From Dentipellis sp. KUC8613 (Eukaryota > Basidiomycota > Agaricomycetes > Russulales > Hericiaceae): DNA of 64,000 nt. This document shows positions 1 to 14,865 of the stretch, one piece after another. Every line of letters begins with the position of its first letter. Position 1 is the first letter of the stretch. Below the pieces are notes generated by a model. It saw only the letters and a list, made by a program, of their open reading frames with translations. It was not told the origin of the DNA and ran no database searches. The stretch covers positions 1,729,805 to 1,793,804 of the forward strand of contig NSJX01000001.1 in NCBI GenBank assembly GCA_002286715.1, written 5' to 3'. The translations under genes were made by a program, and so were the position numbers.

Positions 1-648
1 CCACACTGACTTCGGCTGGCTAGACTGTGCAGGTGATACACTCTTCGAAGGTGCAGGACGAGATACGAAGTCGTCTAGTCCCCAATCGTCGTCTGTAGCT
101 GCCGTGACCTTGACAGATGCAGCGGGTTTCGCTGGCGGAGCCGACCCGAACAACCAGTCGTCATCCTGCGCGACGGGCTGCGGAGCGGGGGCAGGTGTAG
201 AAGTATTCTTCGTCAAGGGGTCCAAGCCATCCAAGCCAGCCCATGTATGTGCATGCTGCTTCGCCGCTTCCTGATGCTGAACCTGTTGCTTCATCAGCGC
301 CTCTCGCTTCTCCCTATCCGCCTTCGCTGCGCGCTCTGCTATGCTGAGTTTGGCATTGGTCGACGCTTCTCCGAACCCGTTAGAGAACAGGCCGCTGAAT
401 GCATCCCCACTCGAGGTTGACGTTGCGGGCTTGATACTCGGCTTCTGAGATGACATGGACGCGCCGGAAGGGGTGGTGGATCGAGAGTTTGGATTGGTGC
501 CAGACGAGGCCAACATCGCGAACGCATCGTATTGTGGGCGACGAGATACTGTGCTTCCAGTGGCTGCTGCGGCGCCCAGCTTCATTGGTTGCTGGGCTGG
601 CTTTGCTGGCCCAGCAGAATTCCAAAGATCAGCGAATGAGTCGGACAT
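1..648 (-). CDS. Auxilin-like clathrin-uncoating cofactor, N-terminal part (cut by window edge)
   Basis: An open frame of 216 codons starts at the ATG complementary to 646-648 and runs without a stop off the left edge, so only the N-terminus is present. The protein begins MSDSFADLWNSAG and is rich in Ser, Ala, Pro and Gln. Short acidic-aromatic motifs (DLW near residue 8, LDGLDPL in the middle, DDDW and DDWGLDDF near the end) resemble the clathrin- and adaptor-binding motifs of fungal auxilin (Swa2/Ucp7). A charged helical stretch (residues about 100-125) precedes them. In that family UBA, TPR and a C-terminal J domain follow and recruit Hsp70 to strip clathrin from vesicles; none of these lies in the window, so the call rests on the linear motifs. 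The gene diverges from the Met-tRNA synthetase at 1001. It could be another clathrin-associated adaptor. Confidence 0.45.
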   Translation of the reverse strand, partial: MSDSFADLWNSAGPAKPAQQPMKLGAAAATGSTVSRRPQYDAFAMLASSGTNPNSRSTTPSGASMSSQKPSIKPATSTSSGDAFSGLFSNGFGEASTNAKLSIAERAAKADREKREALMKQQVQHQEAAKQHAHTWAGLDGLDPLTKNTSTPAPAPQPVAQDDDWLFGSAPPAKPAASVKVTAATDDDWGLDDFVSRPAPSKSVSPAQSSQPKSVW

Positions 649-1000
649 GGCCCCGCGAACAGCTGGAGATCAGAGTAGTCCTGCTACTAGCAGCACGACT
701 GAAATTCCAGTCAATTCAAGCAAACGAGCATATGGAAGTAAATTTTACTCACTTTTGAGAGACAACAAGTAGAGAGGGATGGTCGTGCGCGGCGGAGAGC
801 TGTACAGGGAAAGCGTGACTTGCAGTCGGACGTGTGCTTCCGGTCGAATCGATCCCATGTACGGACCCCTAACCCGAACGGTCTATGCATCGGGCCTGGA
901 CAACTCGGCCTCTGGCCCTCCGACCGCGGCAGTGACCCGGCCTCCCTCCTCTACTTATATTACCCTACAAATCCACAGCGGCAGCTCGACACGTCCTCCC
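649..1000. promoter_or_regulatory. Divergent intergenic region, auxilin-like / MSM1
   Basis: These 352 bases separate two start codons that point away from each other, so both promoters must lie here. The part next to 1001 holds an AT-rich stretch (about 950-965). I see no gene or defined motif. Confidence 0.5.
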
Positions 1001-3015
1001 ATGTTGTGTCGGTTGTATCGCTCGAACCACTTAATTTCAACAAATACCCGTCTCCTCTATCGGAGGTACTCAAGCGCCTGGCAAAGTCTCGAGAAACCGT
1101 TCTATGTAACAACTCCAATTTTCTACCCGAATGCAGGTGAGTGTAGCCCCCCTTAACAGTACTATTCCGCTGAACCATCTATTACATCCTAGTACCACAC
1201 ATTGGACACCTCTACACGATTGTCACTGCGGATATCATCGCTCGCCATGCTCGATTGACGCGTCCGGACAGGCCCGTGTATTTCATGACAGGGACGGACG
1301 AACATGGACTGAAAATACAAAAGGCCGCCAAAGAGAAGGGTTTGGAGCCTTCTGTGTTCTGCGATCAATTGAGCGAACACTTCCGCGTGTGTCGTTAATT
1401 CCTCTGCTGCTTTACTACGCTCGCTGACCCCGGAACACTCACAGGCACTTGCAAAGAAAGCTGACACGAGCCATACGCGTTTTATTCGGACCAGTGAACA
1501 AGCTCATTATGAAGCCGTGCAGGATGTATGGGTGAGTGATGTAAATTTCTTCTTCGCTGCGGTATGCTCTGAACGAATCCTAGCGCAAATTGGACGCGAA
1601 AGGTCTCATCTATAAAGGCAGCCATAAAGGGTGGTATTCAATCTCGGACGAATGCTTCTACACTGACACCCAAATCAAACGAATTGAGACACCTGCCGGA
1701 CCTTCTATCGTTTCCATTGAGACAGGTTCCGCCGTCGAATGGATGGAAGAAGAGAACTACAAGTTCCGACTATCGGCATTCCGTGATACTCTTCTCGAGC
1801 GCTATCAAACTGACACTAGAGCCGTGTACCCACCTCATCAGCATTCTGTGGTCTTGGATATGCTGTCGTCACCTCTGGAAGACCTTTCCATATCTCGCCC
1901 ACGGTCGAGACTGTACTGGGGTATCCCTGTGCCAAACGATCCGGACCATACCATGTATGTGTGGTTCGATGCCTTGACCGTCTACCTTACTGCCACCGGC
2001 TATCCCTGGGGAAAGAACTCAGTAAAAGACACTATGTCCGCATGGCCTCCGAACCTCCAAATCATTGGGAAAGATATTGTCCGGTAATGCTACAACCACC
2101 TGCCGTCTACAACATCTGACCCGGTTCTCAGCTTCCACGCGATCTACTTCCCAGCCATGCTTTTGGCGCTGGATTTGCCACTCCCTGAACGACTCCTGGC
2201 ACACTCTCATTGGACGGTCAATAGGCTGAAAATGTCTAAGTCCATCGGCAACGTTGCAGATCCAATCCAGGCCATAGATATCTATGGCGTTGACCTTGTC
2301 CGTTACTATCTTGCCCGCGTTGGCGGACATTTCAAAAATGACGTCGGTACGTTCTCGTGAAAGGCTTCAGACCTGCTTTCCCGTCCGTCTTATCCAGCCC
2401 ATGGTTCAGATTGGTCGACCGAGCAGCTGGACAAGTTCACGTTTGAGCTGCAGTCGTTGCTCGGCAACTTCTATCTCCGCATCAATTCCGCTGCCATCCG
2501 GAAGCGGTTGCCTGAAGGCGCGCCCGCTAGTTCCTGTTCGATCTTGGAGTCCTGCAGAGATCTACCAGAGCTTCGTGATATCGTTGCGGACTTGGTCCGC
2601 CTATCTTTGGACGTAGATGCACACCTCAGTGAACTCAGGGTGGCGGATGCCTTGGATGAGATTATCAAGCAGCTACAGGCGGTGTGTTTCCCGCCAGCTT
2701 TACTCTCCGTCCGAGCTCATGTATCCCCAGGCAAACCAAATGCTGACGGCTACCGAGCCATGGTCCAAAAATACACCATCTGAGAAGGTTGAACAGATCC
2801 GTGCGCTATCGCTAGAACTTCTGCGAATTTGCGGTATTCTCCTGCAACCTTTCACTCCTTCGAAGGCTACACAGCTTCTCGACGCACTTGGGGTGCCGGC
2901 TGACAAGCGTGGTTGGACTCATGCAGGGTTTTGCGGTGGACCTATAGGCTCTGTGAAACCGTCTGTGAAGCTCTTCCAGCCTCGTCCTCCCACTTCGGAG
3001 GGAGGGAAGCCATAG
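1001..3015 (+). CDS. MSM1: Methionyl-tRNA synthetase, mitochondrial type
   Basis: Class I synthetase that charges tRNA-Met. Seven exons: 1001-1136, 1193-1386, 1445-1531, 1584-2083, 2132-2346, 2410-2681, 2731-3015, giving 562 residues with the frame closed at each junction. The first intron falls just before the ATP-binding HIGH motif, which reads PHIGHLYT once exons 1 and 2 join; MTGTDEHG follows. The second catalytic motif is KMSKSIGN in exon 5, with the usual Rossmann-fold segment YVWFDALTVYLTATG before it. The C-terminus is the helical anticodon-binding domain, and the protein ends soon after it with no tRNA-binding EMAP extension. About 40 basic, Ser/Arg-rich residues precede the FYVTTPIFYPNA motif, as expected of a mitochondrial presequence. 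Length and presequence favour the mitochondrial enzyme over the longer cytosolic one. Confidence 0.93.
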
Positions 3016-3562
3016 GTGCAGCCTTGAGACCTTAATTAGCCATATATCTGATATGCTATACAGATTGTCTGAGATTATGAAGTCAGCATCCCGATGGACT
3101 CACCGTTTGTTTATTGGCCTTCTAAGTTTGCAACTGCCCTACACTTCTAATGGAGAGTATATAGCGCCGCACCACTCCGCATGTTCTTGAACGTGTCAAT
3201 CGTAGGTATCTCTATGTCCTTCGCTTCCCAGTAGATCAACTCGTGCGCGTATGAGTGGCGCGTTCCAGTTCTCGTGATGCGCCTATATGTGTTTTTGGAT
3301 ACTGTAGAAGCGACTGAACGGAAACTAGTCGGGAACAAGGTGCCAGAAATCACGGTGGTTCGCCAGGTAAGGAAAAAGAGTCACGTGCGATCACGGAGAT
3401 GAAGATAACAGGCGTCTGTGTCTTTGGATCCTTTCAAGGTTCGCTTGTTGTGGTTTCTCCGTCTCGTGCCGTGACTTTCGCGCGGTTCACTTTCCTTTAT
3501 ACGTGCCAGTGCGGTAGGCGTTTCGTGTACTATTCCCCTTGCCGTTGAGCGGCTTATACGAC
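3016..3562. other. Intergenic region between MSM1 and the phosphatase gene
   Basis: 547 bases holding the 3' end of MSM1 and the promoter of the next gene. A CACGTG E-box-like hexamer lies near 3383. No convincing coding sequence on either strand. Confidence 0.5.
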
Positions 3563-5069
3563 ATGCGCGCCGCCCCCGCCCGTGATATGGACTGCATCAT
3601 CGACGGCCAGCTGTATATCGGAAAGTAAGCATCGGGGACCCAATCAAGTTTCTCCCATACTGATAGCATATTTACGTGTAGCCTGGCCTCCGCCACGACT
3701 CTGAGCTCGCATCCAGAACTTGGCATTACCCATATTGTTTCCGTGTGCCCGGAGTTCTCTTCCGACTCACCGAACCACTTGACTATCAGTGTTCAAGACT
3801 CTGAATGGGAGGATCTGCTGATCCATCTGCCTCGAGCGTGTCAGTTCATTAAAACCGCGCTTGACCATGGTGGCAAGGTACTTGTGCACTGTGTCATGGG
3901 CGTATCCAGAAGTGCCACAGTAATTGCTGCATACCGTGAGTCGCACTTCTTCTAGCACTTCCGAAATGTATGTACCCCAGAAGCTAATCCGTGTGGCGTG
4001 TAGTTATGATGACGAGACGTATACCCTCCACTCAAGCCATAGCCTATATCCAGCAGCGTACGTGTCACGTTTGTGCTTCAATGTCGCAGACGGCTCACAA
4101 AGGCTCTGAGACAGGCCGACCAAAGGTGCTACCAAATTACGGTTTTCTCAAACAACTTGAGGCATTTGCCGCTTGTGCTTACGAACCCACACCAACGAGT
4201 GCTCCTTATCGCGCCTGGAAACGGCGCCAACGTCAGGATGTGAACAGCTTCCTGTGCAGTGTTAGCGATACCATCCCTATAATTCATGACAGATTATATC
4301 TCAGCAGGTACGTACCCGTCACGTTATCTGCTCTCTTGTTGCTCACCGCTCGACGCGTCGTAGCGACTTTCCTAGTGATGTCGACCAGGCAAAATGCCTG
4401 GTCGCATACCTCGGCATGACGCATTGTATTTCTCTTACCCCATCCGAGGACATACCATCGTATCTTCCACTGAAGCACTGGCATGTCGAGATACCCGACA
4501 GCAGGAAAGAGGCATTACTACTTTCCTTGCCAGAAATATGCAAACGTATACAAGAGGCTATTGACAGCCGGGGACGCGTCTTGATTCACTCGCTGAACGA
4601 GTCCACTGCCGCTGTCGTCGCTTGCTCCTTCTGTGAGTCTCACACCTCGTTGTGCCCGTCTGCTTACGGAAACGTTATCCTCGCAAGTGATGTGGAGCCG
4701 AAAAGCATCTTTGACACATGCATATAACGTGTTGCAAGATGGTAATCTCAGTGATTTCGTCTGTCTATTCCTTTTACTGATATCCCTGCCGCACGAATAG
4801 CCTTACCCCTCTTTAATCGAACGATGAACTTCTCCAAACAGCTGGAACTGTTTGGGGCGTGCAACTACTCGCCGAGGCTGGATCACCCTGCTGTACAAGC
4901 GTGGCTTGGTCTGTCTGGGTCCAACGCGGCGCCGACAAGGGCTGACCGTGTGTCTATGGCCGCCTCGAGCTGCGTTAACACGCACATGATGACAGGCTCC
5001 GACCGCCCCAAGGTCTCGCGGAAGACTGTAGTCCTCGGACCACGTGCACCGCTCATTGGACAAAGCTGA
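3563..5069 (+). CDS. Dual-specificity phosphatase with a second, inactive phosphatase-like domain
   Basis: Seven exons (3563-3624, 3682-3935, 4004-4057, 4115-4307, 4364-4632, 4688-4741, 4801-5069) encode 384 residues. The N-terminal half is a complete DSP domain: a candidate general-acid Asp in SVQDSEWED, the P-loop HCVMGVSRSATV (HCxxGxxRS), then the alpha helices and the RRPKVLPNYGFLKQLEAF segment typical of DSPs. The second half repeats the fold: LYLSSDFPSDVDQ, then VEIPDSRKE, a P-loop position reading HSLNESTAA, then LPLFNRTMNFSKQLELFGA. There the catalytic Cys is Ser and the Arg is lost, so this domain cannot form the phospho-cysteine intermediate. The tail after about residue 345 is unstructured. 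I infer an active phosphatase carrying a regulatory or substrate-binding pseudophosphatase; the substrate is unknown. Confidence 0.85.
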
Positions 5070-5589
5070 AATTCAATCTATTCTGCTTCATCTGTGATGT
5101 ATCATTTCGTTCTGTTATGCTTTCTGCTCTTGTCTGCTGTTACCCCGTATGCTTGTCGATACCATACCAGCTCCATAATCCCCATGTAGCCCTGACGAGA
5201 CTCTGCCTCGGCCGTATTCTTGGCATATATTTTGCTACTTATTTCCATGGAGCTTCCTACACGATTGCCAATGACACTACCCTCCTCCCCTCACCGTGCA
5301 CTTCCCGTCCCCGCTCTTGCGACTCGGAGGGCGCCTAATGACGCGTCAAGTATGTGGCGTCACGTGAATGTAAATATTGCGACGCGTTTAGCCTGTCGCG
5401 TCACATCCTACTTCTGTTTCGACACCCTCGCACCGGCAGACCGCTGTCGCTCATAGCGCTCTTTATCGCGTTGGACTTCTACCTTAACCGTCGCACGTAA
5501 AGACGAGTCCCGATTTGACCCTTGACACTGACAAGTAAGCTTTCCTCATGAAATAGTGTGCCTTCATCTCATTCTGCCAGGTTTCCTGC
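5070..5589. other. Intergenic region upstream of the methionine aminopeptidase
   Basis: 520 bases. A stretch with repeated GTCGC/GCGTCA-like words lies around 5335-5460, probably promoter sequence. No supported gene. Confidence 0.4.
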
Positions 5590-7119
5590 ATGATTAGACC
5601 TCGCTTCCTTTCACACTCTAGACCGCTACGTCCGAGAACGTACCGCTCCATATGCACTCCCTGTATGCAGCATCGCTTCCCTGCGTCTCGGCATCTCCAG
5701 GCTTCGCTGAGGCAGCGCAACCACCCGCGCAACTCGTCTTCGTCCTCGTCCACTTCTGCAGCTGCGGTTGAAGATGATGAAGACGCAGAAATCGCGACCT
5801 TCGGGGCGTATTCTGTCATCTTACCTTCAGAGCCTTTCGTGTTTGGCGTCTCGCACATCACGCCTCGAGCTGTTCCCACTCACATACCACGCCCGCCATA
5901 CGTTGCGTCACTCCCTCTCTCAAAACAGCTCCCGGGCGAGGATCACCGACCTTTTAACGGTGATCCGTACTCAGGCGATGGTCGGCTGTCACTTGGCAGC
6001 AGCGCGGAGCGTCGTTTGAGGAATGCAGCTTCCCTGGCGAAGAAGACCTTGGATTACGCTGGAACGCTGGTCAAGGTGAGCAGATTTCCTGCAGGTGTGA
6101 CACGAGTCATACGGGCGTCTCAACGTGCTTGCCAGGTGGGCGTCACCACCGATGCCATTGACGCCGCCGTACACGAGTACATCATATCCCACTCTGCATA
6201 CCCGTCACCCCTCCTGTACTCGGGCTTCCCGAAGTCGTGTTGTACGAGCGTGAATAATGTAATTGTGCACGGAATTCCTGATGAGTGAGTGAGCATATTG
6301 GCAGACGTTCTTCTGTGATGTGGTATTGAGCGGCTGATGTTTCGCAGACGGCCCCTGGAAGATGGGGATATCGTCAATATTGACATCACCATTTACCTGG
6401 ATGGGTTTCATGGTGACACGTCGCGGATGTTCTTGGTCGGGGATGTCGTGAGTCCGATGTATAGGTCGTGATGTCAATGTTCGCTGAAAGCGCTTTCGAG
6501 GATGAAGCGGGTCGGGACCTAGTCGACGCAACGAGCGAGGCATTAGATGCTGGAATTTCTGTTTGCGGACCTGGCGTCAAGTTTAGGGAGATTGGGAGCG
6601 TAATTCACGAGCTGGCTGCACGGAGGGGTTATTCTGTCTCGAGTGAATTTACAGGCCATGGGATCGGTGAAGTCTTCCACCGACCACCATGGGTATTGCA
6701 TCACCGTGAGCTCCTGATTCGCACCTGATGGACTGACGCAGCGTGCCAAAACTAACGCTTCGACAGGGAATTTCGAGCCAGAGATCATGCAGCCAGGGCA
6801 CTGCTTCACAATTGAGGTGCGTGATTCCATGCCCGCCTTCGCGCAGATCCCGCATCGACACTGATATCATTCTGGTAGCCATGTCTCATACAGGGAAGCA
6901 ATCCTCGGGGATGGATCTTTCCGGATGGATGGACAGCATCTACGGAGGTGTGTAGATCGGTACCCTGAGTTGAACTGAAACGGCTGTATCCGACGTCATG
7001 ATTCGACTTTCGATGTGCGCGTTCTGACTGTAATCTCTCTGCAGAATTGCGCACGAAGTGCACAGAAAGAGCATATGGTTCTGATAACCGAGGATGGCGC
7101 CGACGTACTTACTCGATGA
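5590..7119 (+). CDS. Methionine aminopeptidase, type I, probably mitochondrial
   Basis: Removes the initiator Met from nascent proteins. Seven exons: 5590-6075, 6136-6284, 6348-6447, 6501-6705, 6767-6816, 6879-6947, 7045-7119; 377 residues. The first 65 residues are Arg/Ser-rich with little acid, consistent with a mitochondrial presequence, and are followed by an acidic linker. The pita-bread metal ligands are all visible: Asp in IVNIDI, Asp in HGDTSRM, His in EFTGHGIG, Glu in FTIEP and Glu in LITEDG. The first intron (60 bases) is in frame and has no stop, so an unspliced message would add 20 residues inside the catalytic domain; removing it restores the family pattern [15 protein letters not shown]. 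It lacks the N-terminal zinc finger of cytosolic Map1, which supports the organellar isoform. Confidence 0.92.
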
Positions 7120-7453
7120 TTGCCACTGGGGACCCGGGAATAGGCCTAGGGAGGCGGCGAGTCGACCGAGTCAGATTTAATAGGACCTCGCGATGGTCTA
7201 GGACAAGGAATCCCTGCTGCATAATAGATAGAACATTACTTCTTATCTGTAGGCGCCGCCGGTTCTCCCGCCAAACATTTTCTTTCCGAGAGATGCATAT
7301 GCAGGATGAGCAAGCTGCGAGCCCGAGGCGCGCATGAACGTACACACATTCCTTTTTTGGGCGCAAAGTCTAGACCGAACTCGGTCAAAGGATCCGAGGA
7401 CACCGTGCGCCCTCGTCGGCCTCACCACGACTACGCCTTCTGCTGACACGAAC
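7120..7453. other. Intergenic region
   Basis: 334 bases between the aminopeptidase stop and the chosen DUF7704 start. The frame of the next gene stays open upstream to an ATG at 7334, but those 40 codons look like leader sequence rather than protein. Confidence 0.4.
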
Positions 7454-7936
7454 ATGACAAGTGCGATTCCATTCTACCCGTACCGCTTGTTCTTCCTTTG
7501 GATAGAGCCGCTCTCGGCCCTCGCAGGGGCATACTATGCCGCGTTGCGTCCCACAGAGTACCTCCACGACCTCATCGCACCGACGATCGTCGGTCGAGAT
7601 GGACCTACTGCAGCAGTTTTGGACATACCAACCCACATGACGCTATACCAATTGGCAAACCTCTACCTTCTCTTCGCGCTGAACGAGCGGCTGGTGCTAT
7701 CTTCCACGTCGTCTCTCACGACTTGGCGCAGGCTCCTATTCTGCCTGCTTGTCGCCGATTTCGGACATTTAGCAACCATGGCGCCGGCCGGGAAGGAGAT
7801 ATTCTGGAATGTTTGGAGATGGAACGCCATGGCCTGGGGAAGTGTGGGGTTCGTGTACCTCGGTGCGACATTGCGGACCTGCTTCTTGCTCGGGCTGGGC
7901 CTGAAGGAGACGGCGGAGAAGAAGCGGAAGGCATGA
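7454..7936 (+). CDS. DUF7704-family integral membrane protein
   Basis: Single-exon frame of 160 residues from the ATG at 7454 (MTSAIPFYPYRLFFLWIEP). An in-frame ATG at 7334 would add 40 polar residues; I chose 7454 because fungal relatives start just before the PYRLFFLWIEPLSALAGAYYA segment. Four hydrophobic segments are visible, at about residues 8-30, 60-75, 90-110 and 125-150, and the tail is basic (ETAEKKRKA). The first helix motif and the RPTEYL sequence after it are the recognisable marks of this fungal family, which is common in Agaricomycetes and whose function is unknown. Nothing nearby suggests a role. Confidence 0.75.
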   Translation: MTSAIPFYPYRLFFLWIEPLSALAGAYYAALRPTEYLHDLIAPTIVGRDGPTAAVLDIPTHMTLYQLANLYLLFALNERLVLSSTSSLTTWRRLLFCLLVADFGHLATMAPAGKEIFWNVWRWNAMAWGSVGFVYLGATLRTCFLLGLGLKETAEKKRKA

Positions 7937-8531
7937 TAATTGCCCAGTCGCAGCTGGGGTGTTGTGTGATATGTTGGAATTATGTTTTACTATGTGCGTA
8001 TGTCCCTTCATGCTGAAGTGCGCGTTCTTTCATTGTAGACTCATGTCATAGCAGGAGGACTTGTCAGCTGCTCGTGTACTACGACTCGTAATGAATGTTG
8101 GCATGGCACTCGCCAGCGCGCTGGTCGCCGAGGCTGCCGTCGAATGCCATTCGATTCTGGGCGGAAATCGGGGATCGTGGTGGCGTGCAGATTCTTCGTG
8201 CGGAATTTCAGACTCGAGGCATACCATCCAATCAGTAAACGCAAACTGATTGGTAGCAAATAACCCTCACAGCGTTTTTTTGATTGAATTGAGCATGGCG
8301 ATGACTTTGCGCGGTGGCCGGAGGGGAGGATCCACCAGAGTCCGGACAGTCTGTGAGTGGTATGTTCTCTTCCAGATGCGGACGAGCCAAGGGAGGGAGT
8401 GTCTGGACAGAAATGCGTGACGAGATGGCGACAATTCGTCTGTGCTTCATATAAAAATGCGATCCCGCCACGGCCTTCGCCTGCGGTTCCTCTTTCTCTT
8501 CCCCTCCCAGGCCCCTTCTTGGTTCTCCGTC
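7937..8531. promoter_or_regulatory. Intergenic region with P450 promoter; TATA box near 8450
   Basis: 595 bases. A TATAAAAA sequence at about 8450-8457 lies roughly 75 bases before the P450 start codon, a normal distance for a fungal TATA box with a short 5' leader. A T-rich run is at 8273-8281. No gene is supported here. Confidence 0.5.
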
Positions 8532-10571
8532 ATGGACTTTGCGACTCCCGTCTCCACCGCCGCCACCACCGCCGCCTCCTTCACCTGCGATCACCTCGGC
8601 GCTATCTTGGTCTCCGTCCTCTCCCTCTACCTGGCTATCAATGCGGTCTACCAGCTCGTCTTCTCCCCCCTCAGCGCTATCCCCGGCCCTTGGTACGCCG
8701 CCGTCTCCGACTTCTGGCTCACGACACATGTGGTACGCCTTCAACAATGCAAGACCATCCAGCTTTTATTCGAGAAGTACGGACCTGTCGTCCGCGTCGG
8801 ACCCAACAAGATCGTCTTCAAGGATATCGTCACCTCCAAGAGTATCTACACCGTCCATAAATTCGACAAGAGCAGCTACTACAAGAGCCTTCTGACGTAC
8901 GTCATTTCTCTATAGCTGGCTGCCGTTCATGTCTGACCTTTGACACCAGCAACAATAACGACCATGCGTACGTTCCGTGTGACAGTCATCTGTCTTTCTA
9001 GTTTTGACATCGCTCGTAGCATGACCACCTTGCCTCACGGCCCCCATGCTATACGGAAGAAGGGTTATGCCCCTCATTATACCCCCGCAAATCTTGCTTT
9101 ATTCCAACCCGAAATGCACCAGTACGCAGTCGAGGTTGCGGAGGTAAGGAGATCTCGCAATACACGCCGAGGAGCGCTCAACATTGAGTTGTTTTGTTCG
9201 TATAGATCCTTGATAACATATCGGGGAAAACCTCAGTGGATTGCCTTGACCTGTTCCGCCAACTGCTTGTTGACGTTAGCTCCGCCACGGCTTTTGGTTA
9301 CCGCGTCGCTGCTTTGAGTAAATGGGCGATCGATACCGTAGATCCCCTCTCTACAGCTATCGGTGACTTTCCTAAGCGCGGCATCTTGGTGCGTACGCCG
9401 CTGCACCCCTAGTGACACTGATACATACTGACATATTCTGCAGCGCAGTGTCGTGCCTTCTTGGACCTGGGATCTCATTTGCCGCATCCCGAACAAGCGC
9501 TGGCGTCAAATGTGCAACTCCGATGGAATCATGGCTCAGGTGAGCTTGCCTAGCCCATGGCTACCCTAATTTGTCTATTAAATGACGGGAAGTTTGTCAG
9601 CGCCAGAGTATATGAAACCCGCTCACAAATGAGGGACGGAAAGATGGATGAACACGAGAAAGTTCCGCTACTTCAACGTCTTCTTCGCTATCGCGTTGGA
9701 CCTTCGGATGAGCTGATGTCCGACCAGGACATTATTTCTGAGCAGATGGGACACCTGTAAGTGACACCCTTATCATCGGGCCTTCCTTCCTGTGAAGGCT
9801 CATTCGTTGGTCATCAGTGTCGCTGGCGTAGATACCACATCTACAACGTTGTCTTACCTGTGCTGGGAACTCAGTCGCCGTGCGGACATCGCCCGGAATC
9901 TGCAAGCAGAACTCGATCATGCAATGCCTGACTCCAGAGTCGTTCCGGACATCAATGTCCTCCAAAAGCTTCCCTATTTGAATGCCTTTGTGAAAGAGGG
10001 TTCGAGTTCTCTCTCATCATCTATATGTTCCTTCGTGTTGACCGTCGTTCCACCAGGCCTTCGAATCTACAGCGCTGTGCCGAGCCTGCTCGAGCGCGTT
10101 GTCCCTGCATCTACGACCAAGAATGGCGTCTTCTCCGAGACCTTCGATCTCATGGGCTTTGAGCTTCCTGCGGGCACTATCGTTGCCACACAGGGTTGGT
10201 CTATGCACCGTGATGCATCCGTCTTCCCGTCTCCGGATACGTTCCTTCCGGATCGCTGGTTGGAGACACCTGGCAATGCTGACCAGCTCGCAAGAATGGC
10301 CCAGTTTATGATGCCCTTTGGGACCGGGAGCCGTCAGTGCGGAGGCCAGAACTTCGCGCAAATCATGCTCAGGATCATGATCGCAGTCATTGCGCGGAAC
10401 TTCGATGTCATCGCTCCGTCGGAAACGAACGAGAAGAGCATGGAGATTCGGGATAGCTTTGTGCGTCTTGTTTCGTCTACTTTCCGTTCCTTCTCTAACA
10501 AGTCAATACAGGTTGTGTTTCCGGCATCCATGACATGCCGTTTGATGTTCAGTCCGCGCAAGCACCAGTAA
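8532..10571 (+). CDS. Cytochrome P450 monooxygenase
   Basis: Nine exons (8532-8896, 8950-8967, 9020-9143, 9206-9388, 9444-9539, 9593-9756, 9818-9999, 10057-10460, 10512-10571) encode 531 residues. An N-terminal membrane anchor (residues about 20-45) is followed by the proline hinge AIPGPW, so the enzyme sits in the ER membrane. The I-helix oxygen-binding motif is AGVDTTST, the K-helix ExxR reads KEGLR, the PERF-region motif is FLPDRW, and the haem loop is FGTGSRQCGGQ with the Cys ligand. The I-helix, ExxR and haem motifs each need correct splicing, which supports the model. Exon 2 is only 18 bases. I cannot name the CYP family or substrate, and no neighbour suggests a metabolic cluster. Confidence 0.93.
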
Positions 10572-11211
10572 GTGTGCTCGCGCTCGCTTTCGACATGTTT
10601 TCGCTATACCATGCTGTCTTTACCGTACGTCCTGGAACCCGTTAATCGTGGAGCCATCCCTTCCTATCACTGGCTACCTAATACCCTTTCTTGTTACGCT
10701 GTCGTCAGCTGTCGTTATGTTGAGTATGCTGTCGTGTTCACACCAGTTCTAGAGACTATTATGGAGTGGACTCGGAGAGTGGGATCGCATTGTCGTTGCG
10801 AAGCATTGTGTCGCTGATACTTTATATCCAATGCATAATCATTACAACATTCGAAGAACGTTCGAAAGTCCTGTTTTTATTTTATTATAAACCCCTTTGA
10901 GCTGGTAACACCCGGTCCAAGAGAAGACCGAAAGGGCGCGTTCGATCAAGTCGGAGGAGGATGAGAAGCGGCTCTAGAAGATTTACAGCTGCCTTTATTA
11001 TACGCGCTTTCTATTCGACTTTCTGGCAATCAGTCGTGCAGTAACTGGTCACTTTGCACAGGCCACCCACATCATAAATATTCAGTACAGCCGATTTTTT
11101 TTGGCGCTGTTCGTCACGGTACGCGTGCTGTGTTGCAGGTTTAGGGCCGGCTTTCTCGCGTCGCGATTCATTTGCAACGACGCGTCCTCATGGTTCCTCC
11201 TTCGTACCACC
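10572..11211. other. Intergenic region between P450 and MCM6
   Basis: 640 bases with the P450 3' end and the MCM6 promoter. An AT-rich segment lies at about 10870-10890 and a T run at 11094-11101. Nothing resembling a gene or repeat. Confidence 0.4.
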
Positions 11212-14471
<3,260 letters not shown>

Positions 14472-14865
14472 TCTTATATCCCTCTCTTTCCGCTGTTGGT
14501 TGTCCCCATGTTGTATGTGCTTTCCCTTGTTTTCGCACGAGTATCCAGCAACTGTAGTGTATTGAATGTACTAGATACCTGGGAGTCCAAATGTTTTGAG
14601 CGACTACTGCGACGTAGATCGAAAAGGAAAGTGTGTCCTCGGCTGAGTCAGCACTGTAGCCGCGCGTTCTGCCTGAAGGGAACGCGTCCGCACTGTCGAC
14701 ATTCTCATCGTATGCTCTCCATATATCCACCGTTCTGCATGGGTGATACCCCTGTGATACCCTCCTATACCCTTCAATAAGCACTGCAATTACACCTGTT
14801 TAGTTTCAGACAGGAGACAAGTTTCCCGGATACCGGCAGGCTTTACCTGCATCTCGCTCCGTGCC
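14472..14865. other. Intergenic region between MCM6 and formin
   Basis: 394 bases with the MCM6 3' end and the formin promoter. No coding sequence or motif that I can support. Confidence 0.4.

Noticed and set aside
7334..7453. Upstream ATG extending the DUF7704 protein by 40 residues
   Set aside because: Extension is polar and unlike family members; the ATG at 7454 gives the usual start.
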